Assembly: GCF_000220835.1 (NCBI RefSeq)
Contig: NZ_GL985606.1
Location: forward strand, 604,625-668,624
Reading direction: 5' to 3'
Source: Actinomyces sp. oral taxon 448 str. F0400
GTDB taxonomy: Bacteria > Actinomycetota > Actinomycetes > Actinomycetales > Actinomycetaceae
DNA: 64,000 nt
The notes under the pieces were generated by a model. It was not told where the DNA came from, did no database searches, and worked only from the letters and a program-made list of their open reading frames with translations. Shown one piece after another: positions 19,183 through 28,900 of the stretch (the stretch's first letter is position 1; the number at the start of each line of letters is the position of its first letter). The position numbers were made by a program, and so were the translations under genes.

Positions 19183-19296
19183 CTGCAGGTGCTCGCCCGC
19201 GCGCGAGAAGTTCTTGAGGAGGAAGTGAAGTAGGAGGACTGCCGAAGAGATGCTTGCGAGATCGAGAACGCCAACAATGGGGAGGGCCCGGATCCT

Positions 19297-19482
19297 GTGG
19301 CCACGGTCGATGATCCTGCCCTCGCAAAGATCGTGGTCGCGCAGATACACTTCCGTGCCGCCGAGTGTGCGCTCGATGAGGCCGTGATGGATACACGTGA
19401 TGTCGGCCTGTCATGGCAAGTCGTCGAGGGTGTGCTGGGCATGACTCGACAGGGCGCGAACAAGCGCTTCCATGCCGCCTGA
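19297..19482 (+). CDS. Small putative helix-turn-helix protein
   Basis: A 61-residue reading frame starting at GTG with GGGAGGG eight bases upstream. The C-terminal segment SWQVVEGVLGMTRQGANKRFHAA has the shape of a helix-turn-helix of the kind seen at the end of small actinobacterial DNA-binding proteins. It may be a complete small regulator or the tail of a longer lost one. It sits between the toxin and the AT-rich TIR/SLATT module and is convergent with the latter. Confidence 0.45.
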   Translation: MATVDDPALAKIVVAQIHFRAAECALDEAVMDTRDVGLSWQVVEGVLGMTRQGANKRFHAA

Positions 19483-19665
19483 AGAGTCGTGCATTTCCAT
19501 GCGGCCACGCAGAGACTTGTGGGACTCTGTTCTTGTAATGGATGCAGGTCTTCCTACCTTAAGTGGCGCATCAACTTTCGCGGAAGTTTCAGGTCGCCAT
19601 GGGTTTGTATTCAAAATTCGTTCGAACTTGGCCACTTGAACGTGAGAAAAGAATAATGAAAAAAC
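19483..19665. other. AT-rich intergenic stretch after the SLATT gene
   Basis: Composition changes sharply here from GC-rich to AT-rich (runs such as aaaagaataatgaaaaaac near 19650), marking the left edge of the TIR/SLATT module. No convincing gene or T-run terminator was found. Confidence 0.4.
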
Positions 19666-20574
19666 TTAGATTTCTTTCCAGCTGGAGAAGCGTCCAGTGC
19701 GAGATGCTAGCCACGTTGTATGCTCTCGACTAATCGCTTCCTCTGCGTCTGCGGCCACGAGAGCCCAGTCTGCCTCGCGGACAGTTTTCAACTTAGAAGC
19801 CTGAATCCCTAGCTCTTTTGTGGTTATCGAGTAAGCAGAAGCTAAGGGTGAATATTGTTTGACTGACGCCCATGCCGTGCCAGCAGAGATTGTGGCGGCC
19901 AGCAGTCCGGCTGAATCGATGTCCCATTTTCCGAATACACGTCCGGAAGCAAGCACGATGGCTAAAACCTCTATGAGGGTGAGTAGTGTCCACGATGCGG
20001 TGGCTCGGTGTTGATTGATGTGTGCCTTCTTTGAATACCATTTCTGTTGATTGAGAGTTCTCCCTCGTATGTATGCGTCGCGCCTCTCAGGGAAGCTAAG
20101 GTGCCGTAGTGTGTTCATACCGCTGCTGATTACCGAATCTGAGCGATCGAAGATGATGCTGTCTGACATCTGGTTGACGATCGAGGAAATACGCTGACGA
20201 AACATGGTCTCTGCTTCTGAGTGAGTCATTCGTTTTGGGAATGGGTCTGCGCATACCGCGTATCGCCATGCAAGAGTTTTGATAGACTCTGCTACAGCTC
20301 TTCCTTCGTACCATGTGCGTTCCGGTTTAAGTCTCAAAAAGAATAGTTCGCAGACAAAAGCTGAGAAAAATCCAGCAAGGATCAACCATGCGGCAAGGTC
20401 GATGTGGCCAAGGCGCCAGGAAAATACTCCTCCAATAGCGGCAGTTAAGCCACCTACGATCTTGATTCCTGTAAGCCATAGCGTCAGCAGCTGACCTCGC
20501 TTAGATTCATCGTCCGCATTCCTCCAAGCGCCGGGTAGATCAGCGTCTGTTAAGGTCATACTTCCTCTAATCAT
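19666..20574 (-). CDS. SLATT / DUF4231 four-TM membrane protein (probable effector)
   Basis: A 302-residue protein with four predicted membrane segments in two pairs: about 30-52 and 58-80, then 192-212 and 220-238. After the first pair comes the SLATT-type signature RTWYEGRAVAESIKTLAWRY (residues 87-106). SLATT proteins are two-TM effectors found with nucleotide-signal defence genes; this one fits the DUF4231 arrangement with two SLATT units. The start ATG at 20574 overlaps the TIR gene stop (ATGA); an internal ATG at 20559 preceded by AGAGGA is an alternative. It is much AT-richer than the surrounding genes, a sign of recent transfer. Inferred role: a membrane effector that acts when the TIR protein signals infection. 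Confidence 0.8.
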   Translation of the reverse strand: MIRGSMTLTDADLPGAWRNADDESKRGQLLTLWLTGIKIVGGLTAAIGGVFSWRLGHIDLAAWLILAGFFSAFVCELFFLRLKPERTWYEGRAVAESIKTLAWRYAVCADPFPKRMTHSEAETMFRQRISSIVNQMSDSIIFDRSDSVISSGMNTLRHLSFPERRDAYIRGRTLNQQKWYSKKAHINQHRATASWTLLTLIEVLAIVLASGRVFGKWDIDSAGLLAATISAGTAWASVKQYSPLASAYSITTKELGIQASKLKTVREADWALVAADAEEAISREHTTWLASRTGRFSSWKEI

Positions 20575-21113
20575 GCGTTCCGCTGACGGAGTAGGCGGCT
20601 ATTGTTGCGAAGATGGCTTTTTTTGATTCGGTCAGAGTGGGCGATATCGATTAAATTCGCCAAAATGTCGGAGTTGGATGGATACTGCCACCAGCGTGCG
20701 TAACCATGGTCGCCGTCTATATTGTCTCGAAGGCGTGCTGGGATCTGCAGGTCGGAGTAATATTGCACTGAGGGGAGGCTGATGGCAAGAAGTCCACTTG
20801 CTGCGGTGGTTGTGGTGTTACGAAGGGAGGCAGCGATCTCCCAGTCAACGAATTTTCTTCCCCAAGTTTTTCTGCCGATCATCACGATTGTTACGGTGGT
20901 GGTTCGCAAGTGCCTTTGGCGAATCTGTTGCTTAATGTAGTCGGCGTCGTTACTGTTGATGATGTCGCCAGGCATGCCAGCGCCGATTCCATCCGCAATA
21001 AACACGTCATGGTCGTGGTCAAAGGTATCAATAAACTGTTTGACCTCTTGCTCGTCGTCCCGGTGGTACGAGATGAAGCACTTATGGCGTGTTTTGGTGG
21101 CTAGTGTCGTCAT
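20571..21113 (-). CDS. TIR-like (MTH538/DUF1863, ThsB-like) protein
   Basis: A 180-residue protein. It opens with KCFISYHRDDEQEVKQF (residues 11-27), has the central VTIVMIGRKTWGRKFVDWEI, with the expected catalytic-position glutamate at E92, and ends with a LLAISLP strand. This is the TIR-like family that includes Thoeris ThsB, which turns NAD+ into a cyclic ADP-ribose-type signal on phage infection. The ATG is preceded by GAGGAG. It lies 81 bases downstream of the methylase gene on the same strand and is translationally coupled to the SLATT gene. No ThsA (SIR2/SLOG, or TM-Macro) gene is nearby, so the SLATT protein is the natural partner. Catalytic activity is inferred, not shown. Confidence 0.82.
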   Translation of the reverse strand: MTTLATKTRHKCFISYHRDDEQEVKQFIDTFDHDHDVFIADGIGAGMPGDIINSNDADYIKQQIRQRHLRTTTVTIVMIGRKTWGRKFVDWEIAASLRNTTTTAASGLLAISLPSVQYYSDLQIPARLRDNIDGDHGYARWWQYPSNSDILANLIDIAHSDRIKKSHLRNNSRLLRQRNA

Positions 21114-21194
21114 GGGAGTCTCCTCATGTTTTTGATGAGATGGGATGTGGTGGGGAGTGGTTGATTCGAGGGAGGTGATGGTAAGACTTTGTGC

Positions 21195-24100
21195 TTACAC
21201 GGAGGTTGTATGCATTCCCATGCCGAGGCTGGACTGGGTGAGGGTGGCGTGGATGCGGCGGAAGTCGGACTCGCGGTTGCGGATGCGGAAGGGGAGGTCG
21301 TAGACGTAGGAGACGCCGGAGCCGGGGTGAGTGTGAGTGCGCTCTGATAGGGGCATTTCCTCGTTGGAGGTCGGGCGCTGGCGCTTCTCCCAGGCCCGAC
21401 GGACCGGAGTCGGCACCTGGCGGCCGTTCGCGTCATAGACGTAGGCGCCTTGGCCACGGCCGTGGTCATAGTCGTAGAGGACAGCGAACTGGGTGCGGTA
21501 GATTATGCACAGGTCCTCGATCGGCACGCCCAGTATCATCGCCACCATAACATCGATCTCTGCCTGCGCATTACGGCGATCCTCCGCCCGACGCAACGGC
21601 GTATCCGCCGTCCACTCCGGACCAACCGGATGCTCGTCATAACGCTCCAAGATCGGAGCGTCAGTCACAAACGACTCATCCCAGCACTCGGCCCAAAGAT
21701 CCGCATAAACGTCGGTGAGGCAGTTCAGGCGAAGACATCGAAATACGATTTTTCGAGCAAGTAGATTACTGCTGTCCAGGCGCGGAAGCCAATTAAATGT
21801 GGAAAACTGTATGGTTGACTTTGATGAAGAACGAATAAAGAAATCTGCGATGATGGTGGACGCCAGTCCCAGGGTTTCTATCAGTGAGCCAAGTGGAATG
21901 CTATTGGATCCTGCTGAAGAGACGCCGTGAACGTGTGCCGATCCTGGTGGAATGATGGACGGAGCGAAGGTTCTTTCTCCGGTATTGGCCGCCATGGCGC
22001 GCCAGGCGATGCGGTAGTGGTCGCGAGCAGGAGAACCATCCCAGTGGGTGTAGAGGCGGTCGTAGGTGGCGCGGTCGTCGGCGGGCTTGTACTGGGTAAT
22101 CGGATTAGCGTCTGCGGGCAGGGCCTCCAGATCGGTCGTCGTCCAGTCCTTGTTGCTGCGCATAGTTTCGTTCGGCTGTTTGTACAGCGGCGTCGAGACG
22201 TGAAGATGTGGCCCCTGGAGAATAGCGTCGGTCCAGGAGACTGGCCCCCATTCTTTTGAGAACAATCCCTTTTGGAAATCGGTTGTTTCGTTCCAGCCAG
22301 TTGAGAATTGGAGGTTGAGAGTGCTGATACGTGGTCGGGTGGCCAGTGCAGTCAGAGTGTGGGCTGCAGCCGAGTTGACCGTCGAGACCATGGGGGTCGA
22401 ACGCCAGTCATCCACCTCGGTCACTGCCTGCCACGTTCGGAGGACTGACTCATCGACGTGTTGGATTCGCGCCGCGTGCGGCCGCAGGTCCCAGGTGCCT
22501 GTGTGTGGATCCTTGAGACCGGGTTCCTCGCCACTCCCATCATGCTGGAGCGAGCGCAGGACGGTGTCCGGGTGATAGAGCGACGTCGTGTGAAGAAATG
22601 ATGGTGGCCGCTCTGAACCGTACACGTGAACACCGTAGCGGATGTGATTGTCGACGTCGAATAGAAGTAGATCGTTGCTGAACTGCCAGTGGCGCCGCAG
22701 GTGCCGGTACGTAGCGGCACGGAGTCCCGGAGTCTTGGCGTCAGTGAAGTGGGTCTCCATGTGGATGAGGGACGAGATACCGTGCTTGCTCTGGTGAGCC
22801 CAGACCTGGCACATGAAGGCCCGATAGAGGTCGGGGCGTCCCTCCATGACGGGGTAGACCGTTTGATCGCTGATGAACTCTCCGAGGACCTCAGTCTCGG
22901 CGGCGCCATCGAGCACTGTAGTGAGGACGCCGGGACGTGCCAGAGTGCGCGGTAGACGCTGCTTCCGATCCGTCACCGACGGCTTCTTCATCAGCATCCA
23001 CCAGGGATCGCCGTCGGCCAAAAGCGTCTCGACTGCGACATCGGGCCTCACCCACGGCGGGTTTCCCACTTGGAGATCGAAGCCGCCGCGGGCGAAGACG
23101 GTGGCGAAGTCCAGCTCCCAGTGGAAGAAGCCCTGCGCCTCCGCCACCTCCTGGACTACGGTGAGCCACTCGTGCTCGGAGATCACCGCCTCCACTCGGC
23201 GAGCCCCGGCGAGGCCGAGCTCAACCTCCTCCATGGTCTCCAGCTTCGCCCAGGAGGATGCATCTACCAGGGTCCCGTCGGTGCCCTTGGCGTCCTTGAC
23301 CCGCTTGCCCAGCAGTCCCTCCAGGGCGCCCAGCCACTCATCGAGGCTCGGCGGCCTCACCTGTGTGGTCAGCGGCCAGTACCACAGCGCGCACCACGCA
23401 TCCATCACGAGCCGCAGCCGCCGGTACGCCGAGCCCGGCTCCGCCAAATACGCCTCGATCTCCTCACGAGACACCGTCGAACCGGCGTCGGCCTGCGCCT
23501 CCCAGCCCCACAAATCAATACGCCGCGAGGCTTCGGTCTCCGCCACTTGCAGGCGCCGCAGGGTCAGTTCCCACAGCACCTCCACCCGCCGGGCCAGGGC
23601 CGTCAGCCGCTTGGTCCGGGTGGCGTTCAGTGTCTTGGTCATCTCCCTGCGCCAGGTCTTGAGCGCCTTGAGCCGGTCGGCGTCCACGAGGTCGCGCACG
23701 TGTTTGGGCACCTCCACCGCGCTGCCCCAGCCCTTGGCCGGTAGCAGGAAGTGATGGATCCTGCCGGAGACGTCGAGCGTCCCGCCCATGCGGTGCGGTG
23801 AGCCCTCATCGGCGTCGTCGATCGCGGCCGCCACCTGGCTCAGCGGTTCGGCCACCGGGGCAGCCGTCAGCCACGCCCGCTTCTTCAGCTGCGAGACCGA
23901 GTACAGTGACCGGCGCGCCCCCACCAGCGAGTTGCCGCGGCGCAGCCGCAGCCCGAACCACGGGGCCGCTAGCCCCTTCACCATCGTGTCCAGCCACAGG
24001 GAGACCTCCGCCAGCTCCACCGCCGTCGCATTGAGGTCCACCCCGTAGACCTGGTGCAGGGCGAGATACGCCTTCACCTTCGCCAGCTCACGCGGCCGCT

Positions 24101-25952
24101 TCTCCGGATCCACCCGCCGCCCCAGCTCCTTCTCCCGCCGGGAGAGGTACTGCTCCGCCAGCTGACGCACCGCCTCGATCGCGAAGGCCCCCGACCCCAG
24201 CGCCGGTTCGCACACCGTCAGGCGGAGGATCTCCTCGGCTGCCGTCACGTGACCGTTCTGGTCGAGCAGTTCGGCCAGAGCCTGCTGCACCGTGAACCGC
24301 GTGAGCACCTCCGGGGTGTAGAAGGAGGCCGACCGTTGCCGTTCCCGGCCCGACAGGCGGAAGACGAACTCGCCCTTCTCATAGGTGACGTTGCGGCGCT
24401 CGCCCGTCACCTCATCCTCCGCCGTCACGAAATCCTTCGCCTTCAGGCCCTTCATGACGTCCTCGGGCACCACCCAGGAACCCTTCGAGGCGTCCCCGCC
24501 CGGCGCCACCTCCCACAGGCGCTCGGTCGCGAAGGAGCCCGAGTAGCTCATGAGGCCCTCGTAGACGGCGCCCAGCTGGTTGATGCCCAGCTCCACATAG
24601 GAGATGAAACCGCGGCCGGTCTTCCCGTTCTCCGTGGTCAGCAGCAGGTGGCGCAGCACGCGCAGCAGCGCCGCATTGCCCAGGCCCACCTCGTCGATGA
24701 GCGCCGTCGCCTCAGGCCGGAACAGGTCGGCGCGCATCGGCTGGAAAACCAGCCCGTCGAAGGTTTCCTCCGCCTCGGGGTCCACCAGTGCGTTGAGGCC
24801 GCGGTTGACGAGCTGGAATAGTGTGTCCAGGGACTGGTAGATGTGGATGCCTGCGCGTGCCGATTCCTCGTGCAGCTCCGTGAGCGCCAGCTCGCGCAGG
24901 CGGTCCAGGCCGTAGCCGGCGTCGTACTCGGCCGCGCCCACCGGCAGGACACCCAGTTCCGGGCTCGCTTCGGCGTAGAGCAGGAAGATGATCCGGTAGA
25001 TGTAACGCAGTGCCTGGAGCGCCAGCGGCTGGGCCTGTTCTTGCGGCAGCGGGCCCAGGCCTCGGGCGGCGTGGCGTTGCACCACCTCGTTCGCGATGAT
25101 CTCGATCGAGGCGCGCACGCCCTCACGCAGGTCTTTCGAGACGCCCACCGTGTGGGCCGCCGAGTCCTCCAAAGTGGCCGCCCACCAGGTCTCGCCCTCC
25201 GGGCCCGGCACGAGGGAGGCGGCGTCCAGGCAGGTCAGGGTCCGCTCCACCTCCCCGCCGCGCGTGGTCTCATTGCGCTCGACGACGAGCTGGATATTCA
25301 CCGCCAGCCACCGACCCTCCGGCCACCGCTCCTTGTCCACCACCAGCGCCCACTGGCCGGCCAGCACCAGGGCGAAAGCCGGGCCGTGCTCGTCGGTCAT
25401 GAGGGCCGATAGCGCCCGGGAGACCGACTCCACTGGCTCGGCGCCCTCGACCGGCTGGGCCGCCGGCTCGGCCAGGTCCACCGGTTCCCACGCCTGCGCG
25501 AGCGTGCACGCGTCCTTGACGAGCAGGTCCTCGATGGTCGCCGCGGGGCGGGCCCGAAGCAGCGCCGCAGGCGCCGGTCCCTCATCCCCCACTGGGCGAA
25601 CCAGGGTCACCGGCCCGCGCTCGGTCAGGCGGTACTCGGCCGAGGCGAAGCCCAGGATCTCGCGCATGAGCGCATCAAGCTCGGCCGTCGCCTCCAAGGC
25701 CGCCCCTGTTGTCGATTCCTCCGCTGCCGCAAGCGCTGCGAGCAGCGCCTCCAGACGGGACCGCTCGGCGCGGAAACGCGACCGCGGCGTCGCCACCGGC
25801 GCAGTCCGAGGGTCAGCCGGTTTCTCCAGAGCTTCCCATTCCTTGCGGCGCTCCAGCACCCGCGCCAGGAAGGACTCCTTGGTGGCGTCGGTGGTGACGT
25901 AGTGTTCGCTGATCCAGTCCTCGCCCACAACGAGCGCATCCGACGTCGCCAT
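21195..25952 (-). CDS. Eco57I/PglX-type N6-adenine DNA methyltransferase (DrmMI-like)
   Basis: A 1585-residue protein. SAM-binding motif I is near residue 580 (VCEPALGSGAFAIEAV), followed by YGVDLNATAVELAEVSLWLDT; catalytic motif IV NPPW is near 964. The order I then IV is that of gamma-class adenine methylases. The long N- and C-terminal parts match the giant methylases of DISARM class 1 (DrmMI) and BREX (PglX). No PglZ, BrxC or BrxL gene is present, so DISARM-like is the better reading. The ATG at 25952 overlaps the SNF2 gene stop (TGATG); upstream frame is spurious. The segment near 21700-21960 is AT-richer than the rest, suggesting a recombined C-terminal specificity region. Confidence 0.85.
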   Translation of the reverse strand: MATSDALVVGEDWISEHYVTTDATKESFLARVLERRKEWEALEKPADPRTAPVATPRSRFRAERSRLEALLAALAAAEESTTGAALEATAELDALMREILGFASAEYRLTERGPVTLVRPVGDEGPAPAALLRARPAATIEDLLVKDACTLAQAWEPVDLAEPAAQPVEGAEPVESVSRALSALMTDEHGPAFALVLAGQWALVVDKERWPEGRWLAVNIQLVVERNETTRGGEVERTLTCLDAASLVPGPEGETWWAATLEDSAAHTVGVSKDLREGVRASIEIIANEVVQRHAARGLGPLPQEQAQPLALQALRYIYRIIFLLYAEASPELGVLPVGAAEYDAGYGLDRLRELALTELHEESARAGIHIYQSLDTLFQLVNRGLNALVDPEAEETFDGLVFQPMRADLFRPEATALIDEVGLGNAALLRVLRHLLLTTENGKTGRGFISYVELGINQLGAVYEGLMSYSGSFATERLWEVAPGGDASKGSWVVPEDVMKGLKAKDFVTAEDEVTGERRNVTYEKGEFVFRLSGRERQRSASFYTPEVLTRFTVQQALAELLDQNGHVTAAEEILRLTVCEPALGSGAFAIEAVRQLAEQYLSRREKELGRRVDPEKRPRELAKVKAYLALHQVYGVDLNATAVELAEVSLWLDTMVKGLAAPWFGLRLRRGNSLVGARRSLYSVSQLKKRAWLTAAPVAEPLSQVAAAIDDADEGSPHRMGGTLDVSGRIHHFLLPAKGWGSAVEVPKHVRDLVDADRLKALKTWRREMTKTLNATRTKRLTALARRVEVLWELTLRRLQVAETEASRRIDLWGWEAQADAGSTVSREEIEAYLAEPGSAYRRLRLVMDAWCALWYWPLTTQVRPPSLDEWLGALEGLLGKRVKDAKGTDGTLVDASSWAKLETMEEVELGLAGARRVEAVISEHEWLTVVQEVAEAQGFFHWELDFATVFARGGFDLQVGNPPWVRPDVAVETLLADGDPWWMLMKKPSVTDRKQRLPRTLARPGVLTTVLDGAAETEVLGEFISDQTVYPVMEGRPDLYRAFMCQVWAHQSKHGISSLIHMETHFTDAKTPGLRAATYRHLRRHWQFSNDLLLFDVDNHIRYGVHVYGSERPPSFLHTTSLYHPDTVLRSLQHDGSGEEPGLKDPHTGTWDLRPHAARIQHVDESVLRTWQAVTEVDDWRSTPMVSTVNSAAAHTLTALATRPRISTLNLQFSTGWNETTDFQKGLFSKEWGPVSWTDAILQGPHLHVSTPLYKQPNETMRSNKDWTTTDLEALPADANPITQYKPADDRATYDRLYTHWDGSPARDHYRIAWRAMAANTGERTFAPSIIPPGSAHVHGVSSAGSNSIPLGSLIETLGLASTIIADFFIRSSSKSTIQFSTFNWLPRLDSSNLLARKIVFRCLRLNCLTDVYADLWAECWDESFVTDAPILERYDEHPVGPEWTADTPLRRAEDRRNAQAEIDVMVAMILGVPIEDLCIIYRTQFAVLYDYDHGRGQGAYVYDANGRQVPTPVRRAWEKRQRPTSNEEMPLSERTHTHPGSGVSYVYDLPFRIRNRESDFRRIHATLTQSSLGMGMHTTSV

Positions 25953-28900
25953 CAGCGCTCCTCTTCCGTCCCGAAGTCCGCTGGCACTACGACCAGCAGC
26001 GGCCGCACGAGCGTGTGCGCCGGCAGGTGCTGGGTCATCAGTTCTTGCTCCTCCTTGACCATGCTGCGCTGTGCACGCAGCTGGCGATTCTGAATGAGGG
26101 AACCGGCCTCGTCGTCCCAGGCGTCCGCATGGCTCGCCCACGCCTCCACCCGGACCTGCGCTTGAGTTCGTGCCGCTTCCACGGTCAGCCGCATCTGACT
26201 TTCGGCCCCATCCACGGCCGGGGCGATGAGCGACTCCAGCAGGGCGGGGTCCGCGGTGACACCCGAGTTCGTCAGCTCGTGAGTCACCCCCGCCGCTTCA
26301 AACATGTCCGCGGGAGAGGAATGCACCCGGGCGATCGCCACCGCCTCGGGCCGACGCCCCGCAGCTAGCTCCGCCCGTGCGGCCTCCAGATCCAGGAAGG
26401 GGAAGGCGGCGCTCACGCTCACCAGAGAGACCATCCGGCCCGCACGGTTCGTCAGCGTCCCCATGAGCAGCACCGTCGGAGCCTCGACCTCGCCGCGCAC
26501 CGCGAAGACCGAGGAGCGCCCGAGCCTGGCCAGGACGCGGTCGCCCGCCCACTCCAGCACCGGGTGCAGGGGCCCCAGGTAATGAGCCTCCGGCCAGGAA
26601 GAATCCGAGGAGTCCCGCAGCGCGTCGGCCAGCAGGCGCGCGCCCTTCTTCTGCGTCGTCGCCAGCAACAGGTGCTCCTGGACGCGGCGCTCACGCAGAT
26701 AGGACTGCGGCAGCACCGACAGGCGGCGACGCAGACCCGCCGGCGGCACCAGCTCCGCAATGTGCTGGGTGGGGTGCTCCCGCCAGGAGACGCCGCCACC
26801 ATCGGAGCGGGCGAGCTCCTTCTCCTCCGGACGCTCGTAGAGCTCGATGAGGGCCTGACGCAGATAGTCCAGCTGGGTGGCGTACAGCGTCGAGGTCGGC
26901 AGCGGGGCGGCAGACCCGGAGCCCGGCGCCGTCGGGAGGGAGTCGGCCGGGGCTCCGGGGCCGGCCTGGTCGCGGCCCGCTGGAGTACCGAGGTCCGCCG
27001 CGGCGCCAGGGCGTGCCCCGATGTCAGAGCCCGCCACGGCTGCACCGTCGGCCCTGGCCTCGGCCGTGCCCGTGAGTGTGGCGAACAACGCCGCCATCGG
27101 ATCCAGGGCCGACCTCTCGTCCGCATCCGGCACGACCTCGTCGATGTCCGTGCCGGCTGCGAGAGCCTCGCGGATCGCCGCCTCCTCCTTCTCGCCCGAG
27201 TACAGGCCCATGAGAGAGGCCGCGTCGCCCAGCGCCCGGTGCGCCTGATCCTCCTTCTCCATAAGACGGGTCAGCACGCGTACGTCGCCGGAGAAGCCCG
27301 GATCCGAGGGGCTGAGCAGAAGAGTCGTGATCTGCGGGCTCGTCTCCTGGCCGTAGCGGTCGATGCGACCGTTGCGCTGCTCGATGCGGATGAGCGACCA
27401 CGGAATGTCGTAGTGGATGAGCTCGTGGCACTGAGCGTGCAGGTTGACGCCCTCCGAGGCCACGTCACCGGTCACAAGAATGCGCACCGGGGTGTGCGAC
27501 TGGCGGAAATCCTCGACGACCTCCTGCTGCTCGACGTCCGACAGGCTTCCATGCATGATGCGCACCGCCTCCTCCGGGAGCCCCAGGTCCGCTCGCAGAT
27601 GCTCCGCCAACCAGGTCAATGTCGCAATGCGCTCGGCGAAGACGACGACACGCTCGGTGGACCGCGGCCCGATCCCGATGCGGGCCAGCTCGGCGAGCAG
27701 GGCCCGGTACTTGCCCGAGTCGGCGGCGTCCGCCCGAGCCGCGAGGGCGCGCAGGCGGGTCAGCGCCCGGGTCTGCTCCGAGGTGGTCAGGTCCTCTTCA
27801 CTGGCTGCCCGTTGCCGGCGTCGGTTGACACGCTGGTCGATCGTCTCGATGAGCGCCGCGGGTGAGGACAAGAAAGCTTTAGCCAATGTCCAGGAGAACA
27901 GAGCGTCGCCGGCCCGGGCGGTGGCGCCGGGAACCGCGCCCGGGGCCGCCGCGCCGTCGGGCCGGTGCAGCCACACGCGTGACAGCTCACTGGCCACCGC
28001 ATCCTCCGCGGGCGACGGCATCACCAGCCGGTTGACCGGGACCAACCGCTCCCTCCACCGGCCGCCCACGACGTCGCGCACTTCATCGGAGTGACGGTGC
28101 CGGCGGATGACGAGGCGGCGGACCGCCTCCTTATCCAGCGTGCCGTTCGCGTGCACCGCCGTCGGCTCCAGGAGGCGGATGAGCTCGGCGAAGGACGTGG
28201 GGTCGCCGTTGTGAGGCGTGGCCGAGGCCAGGACGAGGGCGTCGGTCTGGCGCGCCAGGATGTCCGCCAGACGATTGTTGAGGGTGCCGCGGTTGGTGAC
28301 GTTGTGAGATTCGTCGATGACGACGGCATCCCACCGCTGACGGCGCAGGTGGTTCAGGTAGCGGTCCGACTTGAGGGTGTCGATCGAAATGATCGAACGG
28401 CGGAAGACCGAGAAGGGGTTGCGGGTGGCCGGCACCGAGCGGCGCACCCGCTGAATGCCGAGCGAGTCCAGGCGCACGAAGGGCAGCGCGAAGCGGGACC
28501 ACATCTCGTGCTGCATCTGTTCCAGCACATGGCGGGGAGTCACGATGAGGATTCTCTCGCCCCGGCCGCGGCGTACCAGCTCGGCCAGGATCATCCCGAT
28601 CTCCAGGGTCTTGCCCAGGCCGACGGTGTCGGCCAGCAGGATGCGCGGGCGCAGGCTCGCCGGGTCCAGCGCCTGGCGCACGGCTGTCAGCTGATAGGGG
28701 AGCGGGTCCGCCAGGACGCCGCCGACTACCGCCAGATCGGTGGACGAAGCGGGCAGTGCCGTCTTGCGCAACGTCGCCTCCAGCCACAGGCGCGAGAGGC
28801 GGTGGCGAGTGGAGGTGTCTGCGACGACGCGCGTGCGGCGCGGATCGACCGGTTCGATGCGGTCGATGCCAGCGGAGAACTGGGCGGTCGTATCCTGGAC

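Noticed and set aside
19411-19635. 74-codon minus-strand open frame between the toxin and SLATT genes
   Set aside because: No motif or ribosome-binding site, and it overlaps the better-supported plus-strand frame at 19297-19482.
19666-21113. Canonical Thoeris (ThsA/ThsB)
   Set aside because: The TIR-like protein fits ThsB, but the partner has no SIR2, SLOG or Macro domain; it is a SLATT-type membrane protein.
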